DNA of 7,100 nt from Sphingobium sp. (GTDB taxonomy: Bacteria; Pseudomonadota; Alphaproteobacteria; Sphingomonadales; Sphingomonadaceae): the NCBI GenBank assembly GCA_020051025.1, contig JAGVJS010000231.1, positions 1-7,100 of the forward strand, given 5' to 3'. The position numbers were made by a program, and so were the translations under genes. The notes beneath the pieces were generated by a model, which made no database searches, was not told the origin of the DNA, and was given only the letters and a program-made list of their open reading frames with translations. Positions 6,264-7,100 of this stretch are shown here, one piece after another. The first letter of the stretch is position 1. Each line of letters begins with the position of its first letter.

Positions 6264-6770
6264 TTAGCGGCGGATCATCACCCAACTGAGAGCAGATACC
6301 ATCTTGCTGTCAGGCGCAACGGCGCAGTGACCGGCCTTGTCCAGCGCCAGTTCGGCAAAGGCTTCCGGCCATGCTGCACCGGAGAGATGTGCCAATCTGG
6401 CAACGGCAGCGCCGTCTGACCCGCAATTCGCCGTCATGCGCTCCTTCTCATGACGCACCAACGCCATGCGACGATATCCTGCTTCGGCGGCAATTTCCCC
6501 GATCAGCAATTCGTCACTCCTTCGGGTGACGGCGAAGATCGCCACGGGTGATGTAGCGAGCAAGGCCTGCATCTGCCGCACCCGGTCGCCTTCCAGCGCT
6601 ACGACCTGTCCGCCCAGATAGTGCGCGCGGGCGGCGAAGCGGCGACCGGCCATCAATTCAGGATCATGCAGCAGGAGCGGTACAGTCGCTGCTTCCGCCC
6701 GTCCACCAGCCAGCGCCGCCGATGCAACGGCTGCGCTGGCCAGAAACCCCCGCCGGGACAGGCTGCTCAT
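6264..6770 (-). CDS. Tat-exported protein of unknown function
   Basis: 168 residues. The N-terminus carries a twin-arginine signal, S5-R6-R7-G8-F9-L10, then a small hydrophobic stretch rich in Ala and a likely signal peptidase I site AEA (25-27). The mature protein would be about 141 residues and periplasmic, exported folded. I do not recognise the mature domain. It reads as a mixed alpha/beta protein (AGRRFAARAHYLGG; ATSPVAIFAVTRRSDELLIGEIA) with a single cysteine in NCGSDG and no CxxCH or obvious metal cluster. The start overlaps the stop of the upstream cytochrome domain gene as ATGA, so the two are translationally coupled and the protein probably works with that cytochrome. The stop is 3 bp before the inverted repeat. 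The reading frame and export signal are clear. The function is unknown. Confidence 0.82.
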   Translation of the reverse strand: MSSLSRRGFLASAAVASAALAGGRAEAATVPLLLHDPELMAGRRFAARAHYLGGQVVALEGDRVRQMQALLATSPVAIFAVTRRSDELLIGEIAAEAGYRRMALVRHEKERMTANCGSDGAAVARLAHLSGAAWPEAFAELALDKAGHCAVAPDSKMVSALSWVMIRR

Positions 6771-7100
6771 GGCTTGCCCCCCTTCGCCAGATGCTCCGCA
6801 ATCAGTTGCAGATCAGCGTCGCTCACTTCACCGCGCGGGATGGCGGGCATGTTGCCGATGCCCATGCGCGCCGCCTGCACGACATAGTCGGCGGTCAGGT
6901 CGGTCCGCTTTTCCAGCAGGGGCTGGTCGCTGCGCCGCGCCAGCAGGCCCGTCCCCATGCCGCCCGGTCCATGGCACATGGCGCATTTTTCCAGATAGAG
7001 TTTCTCGCCCGGAGCCGCTTGCGGCCGCGACGACAGGGTTTCGGGTGCAGGCAAGGGCGGCGGTCCCTTGGGTGCCTCCTTCGGCGCTTCACTCGCGCGG
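6767..7100 (-). CDS. C-type cytochrome domain, C-terminal part of a gene running off the right edge
   Basis: A single heme-c domain: CAMCH at 6971-6985, G-P-G-G-M-G-T-G after it, and a likely axial Met in GNMPAIPRG (codon 6848-6850), ending EHLAKGGKP. The family is small class I cytochromes c that carry electrons in the periplasm. A TTG at 7054 could be taken as a start but lacks a close ribosome binding site and would leave no signal peptide. The frame has no stop from there to 7100 and reads a Pro/Ala/Lys-rich stretch (SEAPKEAPKGPPPLPAPE), typical of a linker in an exported protein. I therefore treat this as the end of a longer protein: either a secreted cytochrome with an N-terminal signal and linker, or the heme tail of a larger dehydrogenase. 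It overlaps the Tat-protein gene by ATGA. It could be the electron acceptor of the PQQ dehydrogenase encoded to the left, which is inference. Confidence 0.85.
   Translation of the reverse strand, partial: RASEAPKEAPKGPPPLPAPETLSSRPQAAPGEKLYLEKCAMCHGPGGMGTGLLARRSDQPLLEKRTDLTADYVVQAARMGIGNMPAIPRGEVSDADLQLIAEHLAKGGKP

Noticed and set aside
7055..7081. AAGGAGG (minus strand, 7075-7081) as ribosome binding site for a cytochrome start at TTG 7054
   Set aside because: The spacing is about 20 bases, too long. The codons there simply read Lys-Glu-Ala in an open frame that continues to the window edge.

Overview
GC-rich DNA (well above 60% GC by eye) with the gene content and codon style of an alphaproteobacterium, most likely a sphingomonad (Sphingobium, Novosphingobium or Sphingomonas type). 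The grounds are a quinohemoprotein dehydrogenase, a GMC oxidoreductase and an NTF2-like protein clustered together, and a CTTCGACAAGC-type inverted repeat of a kind that recurs in sphingomonad genomes. The genus call rests on general knowledge, not on a search.

Layout: a tightly packed minus-strand gene set runs from about 5584 down to the left edge. It holds an NmrA/QOR2-type NAD(P)-binding oxidoreductase (4670-5584), a PQQ- and heme-c-dependent alcohol dehydrogenase with a lipoprotein signal (2472-4673), a cytoplasmic GMC flavoprotein alcohol dehydrogenase (856-2463), a TetR-family repressor (282-815), and the N-terminal 95 residues of a CobB/CbiA-type cobyrinate a,c-diamide synthase (1-285, cut by the window). 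Junctions are 4-bp GTGA/ATGA overlaps, an 8-bp gap and a 40-bp gap, so this looks like one transcription unit. A divergent plus-strand gene for a SnoaL/NTF2-fold protein (5682-6179) shares the 97-bp intergenic region. That region holds the only obviously AT-rich stretch of the window, with an inverted repeat lying inside a candidate minus-strand promoter. It is a plausible operator for the TetR protein.

The plus-strand gene converges on a second minus-strand pair: a c-type cytochrome domain whose frame runs off the right edge (6767-7100) and a Tat-exported protein of unknown function (6264-6770), joined by an ATGA overlap. Between the convergent genes lies a 60-bp inverted repeat with a perfect 22-bp stem (6201-6260), probably a bidirectional terminator built from a dispersed repeat.

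How it may work together (inference): a TetR-controlled alcohol-oxidation module. The lipoprotein PQQ/heme dehydrogenase would oxidise an alcohol on the periplasmic side and pass electrons to a cytochrome, perhaps the one encoded at the right edge. The GMC enzyme, the QOR2-like reductase and the NTF2-fold protein would handle the same or a derived substrate in the cytoplasm. The substrate cannot be read from the sequence. There is no CRISPR array, no RNA gene and no insertion sequence in the window. Apart from the 97-bp divergent region and the 84-bp convergent gap, essentially all of it is coding.
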